Shown in pieces: positions 8,631-16,404 of a DNA stretch of 64,000 nt; the stretch's first letter is position 1, and each line of letters begins with the position of its first letter. Location of the stretch: contig NZ_MJAJ01000034.1 in the NCBI RefSeq assembly GCF_001746365.1, forward strand, positions 1 through 64,000, read 5' to 3'. The stretch is from Streptomyces sp. LUP30. GTDB taxonomy: Bacteria; Actinomycetota; Actinomycetes; Streptomycetales; Streptomycetaceae. The position numbers and the translations under genes are program-made. The notes under the pieces were generated by a model. The model searched no databases. It was not told the origin of the DNA and worked only from the letters and a program-made list of their open reading frames with translations.

Positions 8631-9881
8631 GTGGGCGCGGCCGAGTCCACCTGGGCGCACCGGAAGGGGATCGACGTGAGCGACCGGCACGACCACGACC
8701 ACGGACACCACCACGCGCGCGGACGCGATCACGGACACCCGCACGACCACGCCCACGCCGAGGGTCACGGCCGCAGCCCAGCCCACTCCCACGCCCCCAC
8801 CGAGCACCCGCACCCGCACCCGCACCCGCACCCGCACCCGCAGGCTCACTCGCACTCCCCCCTCCCCCTCTCCCCCGCCCCGGGGCGGCTCCGTCGCCGC
8901 CTCGCCCATGCCCTCACCCCGCACTCCCACGAGAGCGCCGACAAGCTGGACGCGGCCCTGGAGTCGTCGGCCCGGGGCATGCGCGCCCTGTGGGTGTCGC
9001 TGGCGGTGCTGGGCGGGACGGCCGTCGTGCAGGCGGTGGTGGTCGTGCTCTCGGGCTCGGTCGCGCTGCTCGGCGACACGGTGCACAACGCGGCGGACGC
9101 GCTGACCGCCGTACCGCTCGGGATCGCCTTCGTGCTGGGCCGCCGGGCGGCCACCCGTCGTTTCACCTACGGCTTCGGACGGGCCGAGGACCTCGCGGGC
9201 CTGGCGATCGTGCTGACGATCGCCGCGTCGGCGCTCTTCGCCGGGTGGGCGGCGGTCGAGCGGCTGCTGCATCCGCGGCCCGTCGATCACGTCGGCGCCG
9301 TCGCCGTGGCCGCGCTGGTCGGTTTCGCCGGCAACGAGTGGGTCGCGCGCCACCGGATCCGGGTGGGCCGTTCGATCGGTTCGGCCGCACTGGTCGCGGA
9401 CGGGCTGCACGCGCGCACCGACGGGTTCACCTCGCTGGCGGTGCTCGTGGGTGCGGGCGGCTCGGCGCTGGGGTGGCGACTCGCGGACCCCGTCGTGGGG
9501 TTGGCGATCACCGCGCTGATCGCGCTGGTGTTGCGGGACGCGGCGCGGGAGGTGTTCCGGAGGGTGCTGGACGCCGTCGACCCCGCCTTGGTGGACCGGG
9601 CCGAGCGTACGGTGCGGGAGGTCGAAGGGGTGCGCGCGGTGGGCGAGGTGCGGCTGCGCTGGATCGGGCACCGGCTGCGCGCCGAAGTGGCGGTCGTCGT
9701 GGACGGGGAGGCGACGGTACGTCAGGCGCACGGGATCGCCGTGGCGGCCGAACACGCACTGCTGCACGCGGTGCCTCGTCTGACGGCGGCACTGGTCCAC
9801 GCGGACCCGGCGCCGTCGCCCGGCGAGGACGACCCCCATCTGCTCCTCGCCCACCACGGCCCGACGCGGGTCCTGGGTTAG
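8631..9881 (+). CDS. CDF (CzcD/ZnT-type) metal cation exporter with His-rich N terminus
   Basis: A 416-residue cation diffusion facilitator. The first ~95 residues are an extraordinary His-rich cytoplasmic tail with HDHDHGHHH, HGHPHDHAH and a run of six His-Pro pairs. Six membrane segments follow (residues ~115-320) with the paired transport-site motifs GDTVHNAADAL in TM2 and DGLHARTDGF in TM5. The C-terminal part is the ferredoxin-like regulatory domain. Likely a Zn2+ (or Co2+/Cd2+) proton antiporter. The start is GTG 8631 if leaderless; GTG 8676, preceded by GGAAGGGG, is a real alternative giving 401 residues and keeping the His-rich tail. Confidence 0.93.
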   Translation: MGAAESTWAHRKGIDVSDRHDHDHGHHHARGRDHGHPHDHAHAEGHGRSPAHSHAPTEHPHPHPHPHPHPQAHSHSPLPLSPAPGRLRRRLAHALTPHSHESADKLDAALESSARGMRALWVSLAVLGGTAVVQAVVVVLSGSVALLGDTVHNAADALTAVPLGIAFVLGRRAATRRFTYGFGRAEDLAGLAIVLTIAASALFAGWAAVERLLHPRPVDHVGAVAVAALVGFAGNEWVARHRIRVGRSIGSAALVADGLHARTDGFTSLAVLVGAGGSALGWRLADPVVGLAITALIALVLRDAAREVFRRVLDAVDPALVDRAERTVREVEGVRAVGEVRLRWIGHRLRAEVAVVVDGEATVRQAHGIAVAAEHALLHAVPRLTAALVHADPAPSPGEDDPHLLLAHHGPTRVLG

Positions 9882-9948
9882 GCCGGACCGGGCCCCGGGG
9901 TCGGCGCGCGCCACGCCTGCCGCCCGCCACCGCGCGTCGCGGTGCCGC

Positions 9949-10530
9949 TCAGCGCGCGGGCGCGGGAGGGGGCACCGACACCGTCAGGACCATCCGCGTC
10001 GGGACCTCGCCGAGGTTCGCGTACCGGTGCGCGGCGTTGGCCTCGAAGGTGACGCTCGCACCGGCCGGGACGCGGTGCTCCGCGCCGTCGACGGTGAGGG
10101 TCAGCTCGCCGGCCGTGACATGGGCGATCTCGACCGTGCCGAGGGGGTGCGGGTCCGAGCCGCTGCTCTCGCCGGGCATCAGCAGCCACTCCCACATCTC
10201 CAGCGGACCTGGCGCCTCCGTGCCCGCGAGGAGCCGGCTGTAGCTGCCCGCGTCGGTGTGCCACAGCCGCACCGCCTGCTCGGCGGGGACGATGCGGACC
10301 TGGGGGCCGCGCTCGTAGTCGAGCAGGGTGGTGATGCTGACGCCGAGCGCGTCACCGATCTTGACGACCGTGCCCAGACTGGGGTTGGTGCGAGCCTGCT
10401 CGATCTGGATCAGCATGCCGCGGCTGACCCCGGCCCGCGCAGCCAGCGCGTCGAGGGTGAAGCCGCGTTCGGTGCGCCACCGTTTGACGCTGCGCGCCAG
10501 GGACTGGGTCAGCAGGTCGAGGTCCGACAC
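9949..10530 (-). CDS. XRE-family regulator with C-terminal cupin domain
   Basis: A 193-residue regulator. A helix-turn-helix domain (WRTERGFTLDALAARAGVS, then RGMLIQIEQARTNPSLGT) occupies residues ~10-70. A small cupin sensor domain with PHPLGTVEIAHV and HRVPAGASVTFEANAAHRY occupies residues ~100-185. This class (SutR/PuuR-like) usually represses a transporter or catabolic gene next to it. GTG 10530 follows AGGACGG; ATG 10566 would add 12 residues. Divergent from the DMT exporter at 10676 and probably its regulator. It is convergent with the CDF gene. Confidence 0.92.
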   Translation of the reverse strand: MSDLDLLTQSLARSVKRWRTERGFTLDALAARAGVSRGMLIQIEQARTNPSLGTVVKIGDALGVSITTLLDYERGPQVRIVPAEQAVRLWHTDAGSYSRLLAGTEAPGPLEMWEWLLMPGESSGSDPHPLGTVEIAHVTAGELTLTVDGAEHRVPAGASVTFEANAAHRYANLGEVPTRMVLTVSVPPPAPAR

Positions 10531-10589
10531 ATTCCGTCCTGTTCCACCCTGTTCCACCTTTTCCATGCGGTTCCGCCGCGATCCCGGAG

Positions 10590-10603
10590 TCCAATATTCT
10601 GGA
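10590..10603. promoter_or_regulatory. Candidate operator of the XRE-cupin regulator
   Basis: TCCAATATTCTGGA is an imperfect 14-bp palindrome (outer TCCA/TGGA arms exact, AT-rich centre). It lies between the divergent XRE-cupin and DMT genes, in an otherwise GC-rich gap. Confidence 0.5.
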
Positions 10604-10675
10604 TGACAGGGTCCACTTCCTTGAACTACGGTGTGGTGCACCCGATCGTGCACCGAACTGTACTGCGAGGGACCC

Positions 10676-11533
10676 GTGACAGCACTCTTCGCCCTGGCCA
10701 CCAGCCTCCTGTGGGGCCTGGCCGACTTCGGCGGCGGGCTGCTGACCCGGCGCGCCCCGGCCCTCACCGTGGTCGTCGTCTCGCAGTCGATCGCCGCGGT
10801 GGTCCTCGGCGCCGTCGTCGTCGCCACCGGCGGCTGGAGCGAGGCCGGCCCCCGGCTGTGGTTCGCCGTCGCGGCCGGCCTGGTGGGTCCGGTCGCCCTG
10901 CTCTCCTTCTACAAGGCGCTGGCGCTCGGCCCCATGGGGGTCGTCTCCCCGCTGGCCGCCCTCGGGGTCGCCGTGCCGGTCTCCGTCGGGCTGGTCCTCG
11001 GCGAGCGCCCGGGGTTCGTCCAGTTCGCCGGCATCGCGGTCGCCGTCGTCGGGGTCGTCCTGGCGGGCGGTCCGCAGCTGCGGGGCGCGCCGGTACAGCG
11101 CCGGGCCGTGCTGCTCACGCTGGTCGCGGCGCTCGGCTTCGGCACGGTGTTCGTGCTGATCACCGAGGCCTCCACGACCGTCACCGGTCTGTTCCTCGCC
11201 CTGTTCGTGCAACGCGTGATCAACGTGGCGACGGGCGGCGCCGCGCTGTACGTCGCCGTCCGGCGCGGGGCGCCCGCGCTGCCGGAGGGCGGCCTCGCAC
11301 TCGCCTCGCTGCCGGCTTACGGGCTGATCGGTCTCGGCGACGTCGCCGCGAACGGCACCTACGCCGTCGCCGCCCAGCACGGCCCGGTCACGGTGGCCGC
11401 CGTGCTGGCCTCGCTGTACCCGGTGGTGACGGCTCTCGCCGCGCGCGGGTTCCTGCGCGAGCGGCTTCGTGCGGTCCAGGCCGCGGGTGCGGGGCTGGCC
11501 CTGCTCGGCACGCTGCTGCTGGCCACCGGCTAG
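10676..11533 (+). CDS. EamA/DMT-superfamily exporter
   Basis: A 285-residue membrane protein with about ten transmembrane helices arranged as two EamA repeats (first around residues 1-130, second 140-280). Characteristic end-of-repeat sequences are YKALALGPMGVVSPLAAL and YAVAAQHGPVTVAAVLASL, YPVVTAL. Members export small metabolites or amino acids; the substrate is unknown. GTG 10676 follows GAGGGA. The divergent XRE-cupin gene suggests inducible expression by a small ligand sensed by the cupin domain. Confidence 0.9.
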   Translation: MTALFALATSLLWGLADFGGGLLTRRAPALTVVVVSQSIAAVVLGAVVVATGGWSEAGPRLWFAVAAGLVGPVALLSFYKALALGPMGVVSPLAALGVAVPVSVGLVLGERPGFVQFAGIAVAVVGVVLAGGPQLRGAPVQRRAVLLTLVAALGFGTVFVLITEASTTVTGLFLALFVQRVINVATGGAALYVAVRRGAPALPEGGLALASLPAYGLIGLGDVAANGTYAVAAQHGPVTVAAVLASLYPVVTALAARGFLRERLRAVQAAGAGLALLGTLLLATG

Positions 11534-11593
11534 TCCTGCGGGTCGCCGAACCCGCGGCCGGGCCCGCGTTCGGGCCTGGGAGTGCGCCCCGGA

Positions 11594-12358
11594 TCAGCTG
11601 CCGGGCTCCAGTCCGGCCAGCTTCGCCACGGTCTCCTCGTCCAGCTCCGAGAGCGCGACCAGTTGGCCGGGGGTGACGCCGTCCGGTATCGGCACGGGGG
11701 CGGGGCTGCGCAGCGGCGGCTGCCAGCCCTCGGCGGGCGTCCAGCGTCGGACGACCTTGGCCGGCGCCCCCGCGACGACGGCGTGGTCGGGCACGGTCCC
11801 GCGAACGACCGCGCCGGCCGCGACGACGACGTTCCGCCCGATCCGCGCCCCCGGCAGGATCACCGCCCCGGTGCCGATCCAGCACCCCGGCCCGATCTCC
11901 ACGGGCTCCATGCGGGGCCACTGCTTGCCGATCGGCTCGTGCGGATCGTCGTAGGAGTGGTTGGTGGAGGTGACGTACACGTACGGACCGAAGTAGCAGT
12001 CGCTGCCGATGGTGACCGTCGTGTCGGCGATGACATGGCTGCCCCGGCCCAGGACCACACCGTCGCCGAGGCGCAGGATCGGGTCCGGGCCGAGGTCGAG
12101 GTCGGGCATCAGACCGGCGGTCAGGGTCACCTGCTCGCCGACGATGCAGTGCGCGCCGAGGTGGATCCAGGGCTCCCCGAAGACCGTGCCGAGCGGGAAG
12201 GCGAGCCGGGTGCCGACGCCGATGGAGCCGAAGCGGAAGCGCCCGGGGCTCTCGGCGGTGACGGACGCCGTGCGCTGGACCCAGGACCAGCCCGCGTGGA
12301 CGGCGCGCTGCACCTGTCGGCGCCGCCATGATGAGAACGTGTTCTTGCGCTTCGGCAC
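11594..12358 (-). CDS. Left-handed beta-helix (hexapeptide) acyltransferase-like protein
   Basis: A 254-residue protein with hexapeptide repeats spanning residues ~45-200 (for example VVLGRGSHVIADTTVTIG, then VEIGPGCWIGTGAVILPGA and AGAVVRGTVPDHAVVAGAPA). An inserted loop TSTNHSYDDPHEPIG contains a His typical of the active site of CoA-dependent O-acetyltransferases. The C-terminal ~50 residues are Pro-rich and helical. The acceptor is unknown; sugar or exopolysaccharide O-acetylation is the usual role. GTG 12358 is supported by TACGGT and 6 nt upstream. The gene is divergent from the gamma-carbonic-anhydrase-like gene, itself a beta-helix protein. Confidence 0.88.
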   Translation of the reverse strand: MPKRKNTFSSWRRRQVQRAVHAGWSWVQRTASVTAESPGRFRFGSIGVGTRLAFPLGTVFGEPWIHLGAHCIVGEQVTLTAGLMPDLDLGPDPILRLGDGVVLGRGSHVIADTTVTIGSDCYFGPYVYVTSTNHSYDDPHEPIGKQWPRMEPVEIGPGCWIGTGAVILPGARIGRNVVVAAGAVVRGTVPDHAVVAGAPAKVVRRWTPAEGWQPPLRSPAPVPIPDGVTPGQLVALSELDEETVAKLAGLEPGS

Positions 12359-12370
12359 CCGCTCACCGTA
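12359..12370 (-). promoter_or_regulatory. Candidate leaderless promoter of the acyltransferase gene
   Basis: Minus-strand TACGGT (12370-12365), then 6 nt, then GTG 12358. Confidence 0.45.
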
Positions 12371-12495
12371 CTCAGCGCACGCCGCCCCCGACGGCCCCCG
12401 GCCCTGTGATCTTCGCCCCACCCCGTTGGCGTACGGTGCGGGGTGACGACGGACACGACGGACAGCACGGGCACGACGGGCACGAGGAGACGGTG

Positions 12496-13023
12496 ATGAC
12501 GCACAGGGCGCTGATCGTGGGCATCGGCGGCAGGGAACCCCAGGTCCACGCGGAGGCGTTCGTGGCGCCGACCGCCTCGGTGATCGGCGACGTCACCCTG
12601 GAGGCGGGGGCCAGCGTCTGGTACGGGGCGGTCGTGCGCGGCGACGTGGAGCGCATCACCGTGCGGGCCGACGCGAACATCCAGGACAACGTGACACTGC
12701 ACGCCGACCCCGGGTTCCCCGTGACCATCGGCGAGCGGGTCTCGGTCGGTCACAACGCCGTGGTGCACGGGGCGACCGTCGGGGACGACTGCCTCGTCGG
12801 CATGGGGGCGACCGTACTCAACGGGGCCGTGATCGGGGCGGGTTCACTGGTGGCCGCACAGGCGCTCGTGCCGCAGGGGATGGAGATCCCACCGGGTTCG
12901 CTGGTGGCCGGGGTGCCGGCCAAGGTGAAGCGGGAGCTGAGCGAGGAGGAGCGGCAGGGCGTGACGCTGAACGGCACGCTGTACGCGGACCTGGCCAAGG
13001 CTCACGGGAAGATCCACGAGTAG
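12496..13023 (+). CDS. Gamma-carbonic-anhydrase-like hexapeptide protein
   Basis: A 175-residue left-handed beta-helix protein of the YrdA/gamma-CA family. The repeats run from residue ~20 to ~145. Candidate zinc-ligand His residues are visible in TLHADPG and in VSVGHNAVVHGATV, in the right order for the family. Carbonic anhydrase activity or a transferase role is possible. ATG 12496 follows GAGGAG at 12484-12489. An upstream GTG at 12436 is open in frame and would add a His/Gly/Asp-rich extension, but the Shine-Dalgarno sequence argues against it. Confidence 0.92.
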   Translation: MTHRALIVGIGGREPQVHAEAFVAPTASVIGDVTLEAGASVWYGAVVRGDVERITVRADANIQDNVTLHADPGFPVTIGERVSVGHNAVVHGATVGDDCLVGMGATVLNGAVIGAGSLVAAQALVPQGMEIPPGSLVAGVPAKVKRELSEEERQGVTLNGTLYADLAKAHGKIHE

Positions 13024-13072
13024 GCGCGGCCGACATCGCAGGAGCGCGCGCCGCCCGGCTGCGCCGAGCCGA

Positions 13073-13729
13073 CTACTCGGCGGCGACCGCGGGCTCGGAC
13101 TCGGTCCTCGCCTCGGCGGTCTCCTGCGCGGCGCGCTTGGCCTTGCGCTTGATGACGAGCATCGACGTGAGGCCGATCAGCACCGCCAGCACCAGTCCCA
13201 GCCACGAGAACCGCTTCAGCCAGGACTCCGCGACGACGCCCACGTAGTAGATGACGGCTGTCGTGCCGCCCGCCCAGGCGATGCCGCCGAGCAGGTTGGC
13301 GGTGAGGAACTTCCAGTACGGCATGTGCAGGACGCCCGCGAGCGGTCCGGCGAAGATGCGCAGCAGGGCGACGAAACGGCCGAAGAAGACGGCCCACATG
13401 CCCCACTTCTCGAAGGACCGCTCCGCGGTGGCGATGTGCCCCTCGCTGAAGTGGCGGGGGAACTTCGCGCCCAGCCAGGCCAGCAGCGGGCGTCCGCCCT
13501 TGCGGCCGATGGCGTAGCCGATGGAGTCGCCGACCACGGCGCCGGCGGTGGCGCACGCGCCCAGGACGACCGGGTTCACGCCGCCGTGCTGGGAGGAGAG
13601 CAGCGCGGCCGAGACGAGGACGATCTCACCGGGCAGCGGGACGCCGAGACTCTCCAGGCCGATGACCAGGGCGACCACGGCGTAGACGGCGGCCGCGGGC
13701 ACCGAGTCGAGCCATTCCTGCACGTGCAC
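13073..13729 (-). CDS. DedA/SNARE-associated membrane protein
   Basis: A 218-residue DedA family protein. Family motifs are ESLGVPLPGEIVL near residue 27, then GDSIGYAIGRKGG, FEKWGMWAVFFGRFVALLR and FAGPLAGVLHMPYWKFL. Hydrophobic re-entrant and transmembrane segments span the protein, and the C-terminal tail is Lys/Arg/Glu-rich. Family members are linked to lipid flipping (undecaprenyl phosphate or phosphatidylethanolamine) and membrane homeostasis. GTG 13729 follows AGGAA with 6-nt spacing. Confidence 0.93.
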   Translation of the reverse strand: MHVQEWLDSVPAAAVYAVVALVIGLESLGVPLPGEIVLVSAALLSSQHGGVNPVVLGACATAGAVVGDSIGYAIGRKGGRPLLAWLGAKFPRHFSEGHIATAERSFEKWGMWAVFFGRFVALLRIFAGPLAGVLHMPYWKFLTANLLGGIAWAGGTTAVIYYVGVVAESWLKRFSWLGLVLAVLIGLTSMLVIKRKAKRAAQETAEARTESEPAVAAE

Positions 13730-14053
13730 CGCGGGTTCCTCCCGTTTGACGTCCTGGCTCTGTCGCCCTTCCCTGGAAGCCTACCGGGTCCGCTCCGGCC
13801 GGTCCGCCCGGTGGTGCGGACGATCGCGGACGACCAAACGCCCTCCGTCTGCGCCCTGTTCCCGCCGGGAACCCCGTCGATCGGCCGCCTCATGAACGGG
13901 GGCAGCGCGAGGCCTCGTTCGGAGCACGTCGCCGCCGGGGGGCGAGACGCCCGGCAGGAGCTGCGGCGCGAAGGAGGAGGAGCTGCGGGCGCGAAGAAGG
14001 AGGGGCCACTCCCCTCGTGCGGCCCCTCCTTCGGCTTCGCGGCCGTCGCCGGC
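13730..14053. other. Intergenic region with one strong terminator
   Basis: About 320 bases between DedA (start, minus) and the ricin-domain protein (end, minus). It holds the 12-bp hairpin described separately at 13996-14032. A G-rich stretch (13940-13990) precedes the hairpin. I see no gene-like codon pattern. Confidence 0.6.
13996..14032 (-). terminator. Strong hairpin terminator
   Basis: Perfect 12-bp inverted repeat GAAGGAGGGGCC / GGCCCCTCCTTC with a 13-nt loop, about 20 bases beyond the stop of the minus-strand gene ending at 14054. No U-tract is needed in actinobacteria. It is symmetric enough to act in both directions. Confidence 0.8.
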
Positions 14054-15976
14054 TCAGTGCCCCAGGGCGGCGGTCGCCTTCCCTACGGCTCCGTCGAGCG
14101 CCTCGGACACCTCGGACACCTCGGACACGGCGGCAGCCGCCGGGAGGGCGTCCACGACCGTGTCCACGACGGGAGCGGCCGGAGCGGTCGGGGCAGCCGG
14201 GTCGGCCGGGGTGTCACAGCAGCTCACCTGGGCGATCCTGGTCCGGAACTCCGGGGCCGTCCCGGCGGGCGCGGGAGCGCCGTCGGGGGCGAGGGGCGGG
14301 GCGCCGCCCGGCGTGGGGGACGCCGCGAGGTCCGGGGCCCCCGGCGTGTTCGGCACATCCGTGCCGGGCGGCTCCGTCTGCTTGCGCACCTGCGGGCCGG
14401 GCGCTCCGGGCGCCGTCCCGGCCGTGTCGAAGACCCACCGCTGTCCGGCCGAGCCGTCCCGCTCGGAGACGACGACGGACGCCCCGGCTCCCTCGGCGTC
14501 CCGGGCGACGACGAGTTGGTCGTCGCGGCGCAGCAGCAGCTCGCCGCGGACGGTCAGGTCGAAGAACGTCTCCCCCGCGTGCACGAGGCACCGGGCCAGG
14601 GCGGTCGTCCGGCGGCCGGGGTCGGCGGCCAGACAGAGCGTGGGGTCGGCGGCGCTGCGCAGCAGCCCGTCGCGCTCGAACGACCACTGCTGGGACGCGG
14701 CCGTCGAGCAGTCCGCCAGGACGATCCCCACACCGGCCTCGGCCCGGCCGCCCGAGACGTCGAGGCAGAGCCCCGAGTCCGGGCCGCGCAGGCTGCCGAG
14801 CGCGACCGCGGCGTTGCGGGAGGCGGAGGCCGCCGACGGGGAGCCGGAGGGCGAAGGGTCGCGGGGAACGCCGGGAAACCGCCGGCCGTCCGTGGCCGGA
14901 GTGCTGGTCCGGCCGACGGGCGCACCCCAGGTCGCGCCGGGAGCGGGCGCGCCGTCGTCCGACCATCCCTTGGCCACGAAGACGGTGGCGAGCAGTGCGA
15001 GGGAGGTCAGCCCCACGCCGACGAGCACGGCCTTGGGGCGCCTGCCCGGCAGGTCGAGCAGGCCCGCGGAGGTGGTGCGGTGCCGGCCGCCGGTGGGCGG
15101 GCGCATCCCGACGGGGCGGACCGGCGCGCCGGAGTCGGCGGCGGAGGCGCGTCCGGGCCGGGAGTCGAGATAGCGGCGGGCGCCCCAGCCGAGCACGGTC
15201 TCGGCGAGCAGCACGTCCAGTCCGCCGTCGAAATGGCTGAGCTGTTCGGCGGCGTGGCGGCAGAAGCGGCAGTGCGCGAGATGGCGGCGGACATCGGGCA
15301 GCAGCGTTCCGCCGCGCCGCAGGGGAACGTCGAGGAGACGGTTGTAGAAGCGGCATTCACTCGTCGGCGCGAGTTCCCGGTGGGCGCGTACACAGCCCAC
15401 CCGCAATTGTTCCCGCGCCTGTTCCAGAGCGGCGGCCGCGGCGACGTCGTCCATCCCCGACAGACCAGCCGGTACGGATATGGGTTCCGCCTCCACCTCC
15501 GTGTGCCACAGAAGGCATTGCGAGGCGGACGGGAGCAACTGAAAAGAACGTTCGGCCAGTTGTCGCCTTTCGGCGGTCACCGGGCGCGCGGCGCGCAGTC
15601 CACGGCCGCCGACGGTTTTCCGCAGTTCCGGCAGAACGGCCGCGACCTTGTCGGCGCCGGCCCATTCCCTGACGGTCTCCCGCACGGCGACGAGGAGTTG
15701 GGGGCGCAGGGCCCCTCCGGTGCGCCCGCCGGACAGCCGACCGAGTACGTCATGGAAGGCCGCGGCGGCCACGAGGCGCGCCGTGTCCTCGGTGCCGGCC
15801 AGGCAGACGGTGGCGTAGTCGTGGGCCGGTCGCCAGTGACGGGCGAAGAGCAGGGCTATCGCGTGGGCACGGCCGTCGGGGTCGGCGAGCCGGGCGACGA
15901 GTTCGGGGTCGGAATCCCCGGGAGTCCAACCGGGGCGGGGCGGGTGGGGCGGGCGTGGGGGGTTGGGGGATTGCAC
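14054..15976 (-). CDS. Sigma-factor-like/anti-sigma zinc-finger/TM/ricin-lectin fusion protein
   Basis: A 640-residue modular protein. Residues ~35-110 look like a degraded ECF sigma region 2 and ~140-200 like region 4 (LLPSASQCLLWHTEVEAE, where a sigma factor would have LP..Y..VL.L.EVEG). Then H232, C236 and C239 form the HxxxCxxC zinc-finger pattern of ZAS anti-sigma factors. One membrane helix follows (~315-336), then an external ricin B domain with repeated QW-type motifs (ASQQWSFERDGLL, GQRWVFDTAG) and a Pro/Ala-rich tail. GTG 15976 follows AAGGAA. Probably a membrane-tethered, carbohydrate-sensing or wall-binding protein; DNA binding is doubtful. Confidence 0.75.
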   Translation of the reverse strand: MQSPNPPRPPHPPRPGWTPGDSDPELVARLADPDGRAHAIALLFARHWRPAHDYATVCLAGTEDTARLVAAAAFHDVLGRLSGGRTGGALRPQLLVAVRETVREWAGADKVAAVLPELRKTVGGRGLRAARPVTAERRQLAERSFQLLPSASQCLLWHTEVEAEPISVPAGLSGMDDVAAAAALEQAREQLRVGCVRAHRELAPTSECRFYNRLLDVPLRRGGTLLPDVRRHLAHCRFCRHAAEQLSHFDGGLDVLLAETVLGWGARRYLDSRPGRASAADSGAPVRPVGMRPPTGGRHRTTSAGLLDLPGRRPKAVLVGVGLTSLALLATVFVAKGWSDDGAPAPGATWGAPVGRTSTPATDGRRFPGVPRDPSPSGSPSAASASRNAAVALGSLRGPDSGLCLDVSGGRAEAGVGIVLADCSTAASQQWSFERDGLLRSAADPTLCLAADPGRRTTALARCLVHAGETFFDLTVRGELLLRRDDQLVVARDAEGAGASVVVSERDGSAGQRWVFDTAGTAPGAPGPQVRKQTEPPGTDVPNTPGAPDLAASPTPGGAPPLAPDGAPAPAGTAPEFRTRIAQVSCCDTPADPAAPTAPAAPVVDTVVDALPAAAAVSEVSEVSEALDGAVGKATAALGH

Positions 15977-16146
15977 GGAACCATTTCCTTCCAAGCCGAC
16001 GGACGGCACGGAAAACACGTCGTCGGAAAGCAGGTGCCTGATTGGTGCGTACCTTTGATCTGACCAGGCACGTTGGCCTGATCGGACCCATCCGTAAGGG
16101 GAGGCTCACCTTCGCACACGCCCCTCACGCGAAACAAGGACTCCGA
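15977..16146. promoter_or_regulatory. Regulatory region with nested inverted repeats
   Basis: Relatively AT-rich gap upstream of the ricin-domain gene. GTGCCTG (16033-16039) pairs with CAGGCAC (16065-16071) and flanks an inner inverted repeat GGT-N4-ACC (16043-16052). These could be overlapping operators for genes on both sides. No regulator gene is adjacent. Confidence 0.4.
16095..16113. promoter_or_regulatory. Candidate iron box (IdeR/DmdR type)
   Basis: TAAGGGGAGGCTCACCTTC matches 14 of 19 positions of the Streptomyces iron-box consensus TTAGGTTAGGCTCACCTAA, including the uninterrupted core AGGCTCACCT. It lies about 33 bases before GTG 16147 and 119 bases before the ricin-domain gene on the other strand. 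Confidence 0.45.
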
Positions 16147-16389
16147 GTGACTCAAGTTCAAAGCGAGGGAATTTCAGATAAGTTACCGGCGGTAGCCGCA
16201 CCCGTTTTCGAAAATGTCCCGGACGGCCCGGCTCAACTTGTGTACGGGGAAAGCCGGATGAGACACGGAATCTCCAACTTCAGACCCCGGCGTGACGGCC
16301 GCCCCGGGACTGACCGCAGGCCGGCCGGCGGCGGACGACCGCGCACAGGAATCTCCGATGCCACTCCCGGTGTACTCCCATCCGCATGA
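16147..16389 (+). CDS. Short ORF behind the iron box, possible truncated gene
   Basis: GTG 16147 is preceded by AAGGA at normal spacing and opens an 80-codon frame. The first ~40 residues use mixed codons and read like the beginning of a soluble protein (SDKLPAVAAPVFENVPDGP). The last ~40 are Arg/Gly/Pro-rich and look like out-of-frame GC-rich sequence. I do not recognise a family. It could be the surviving 5' end of an iron-regulated gene whose remainder was lost, or not a gene at all. Lower GC than all neighbours. Confidence 0.3.
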   Translation: MTQVQSEGISDKLPAVAAPVFENVPDGPAQLVYGESRMRHGISNFRPRRDGRPGTDRRPAGGGRPRTGISDATPGVLPSA

Positions 16390-16404
16390 GCCAGCATCGT
16401 CGGC

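Noticed and set aside
12436..12495. His/Asp-rich N-terminal extension of the gamma-CA-like protein from GTG 12436
   Set aside because: The GAGGAG before ATG 12496 and the family start point favour the short form. The extension is a GACGGNCACGACG DNA repeat read in frame.
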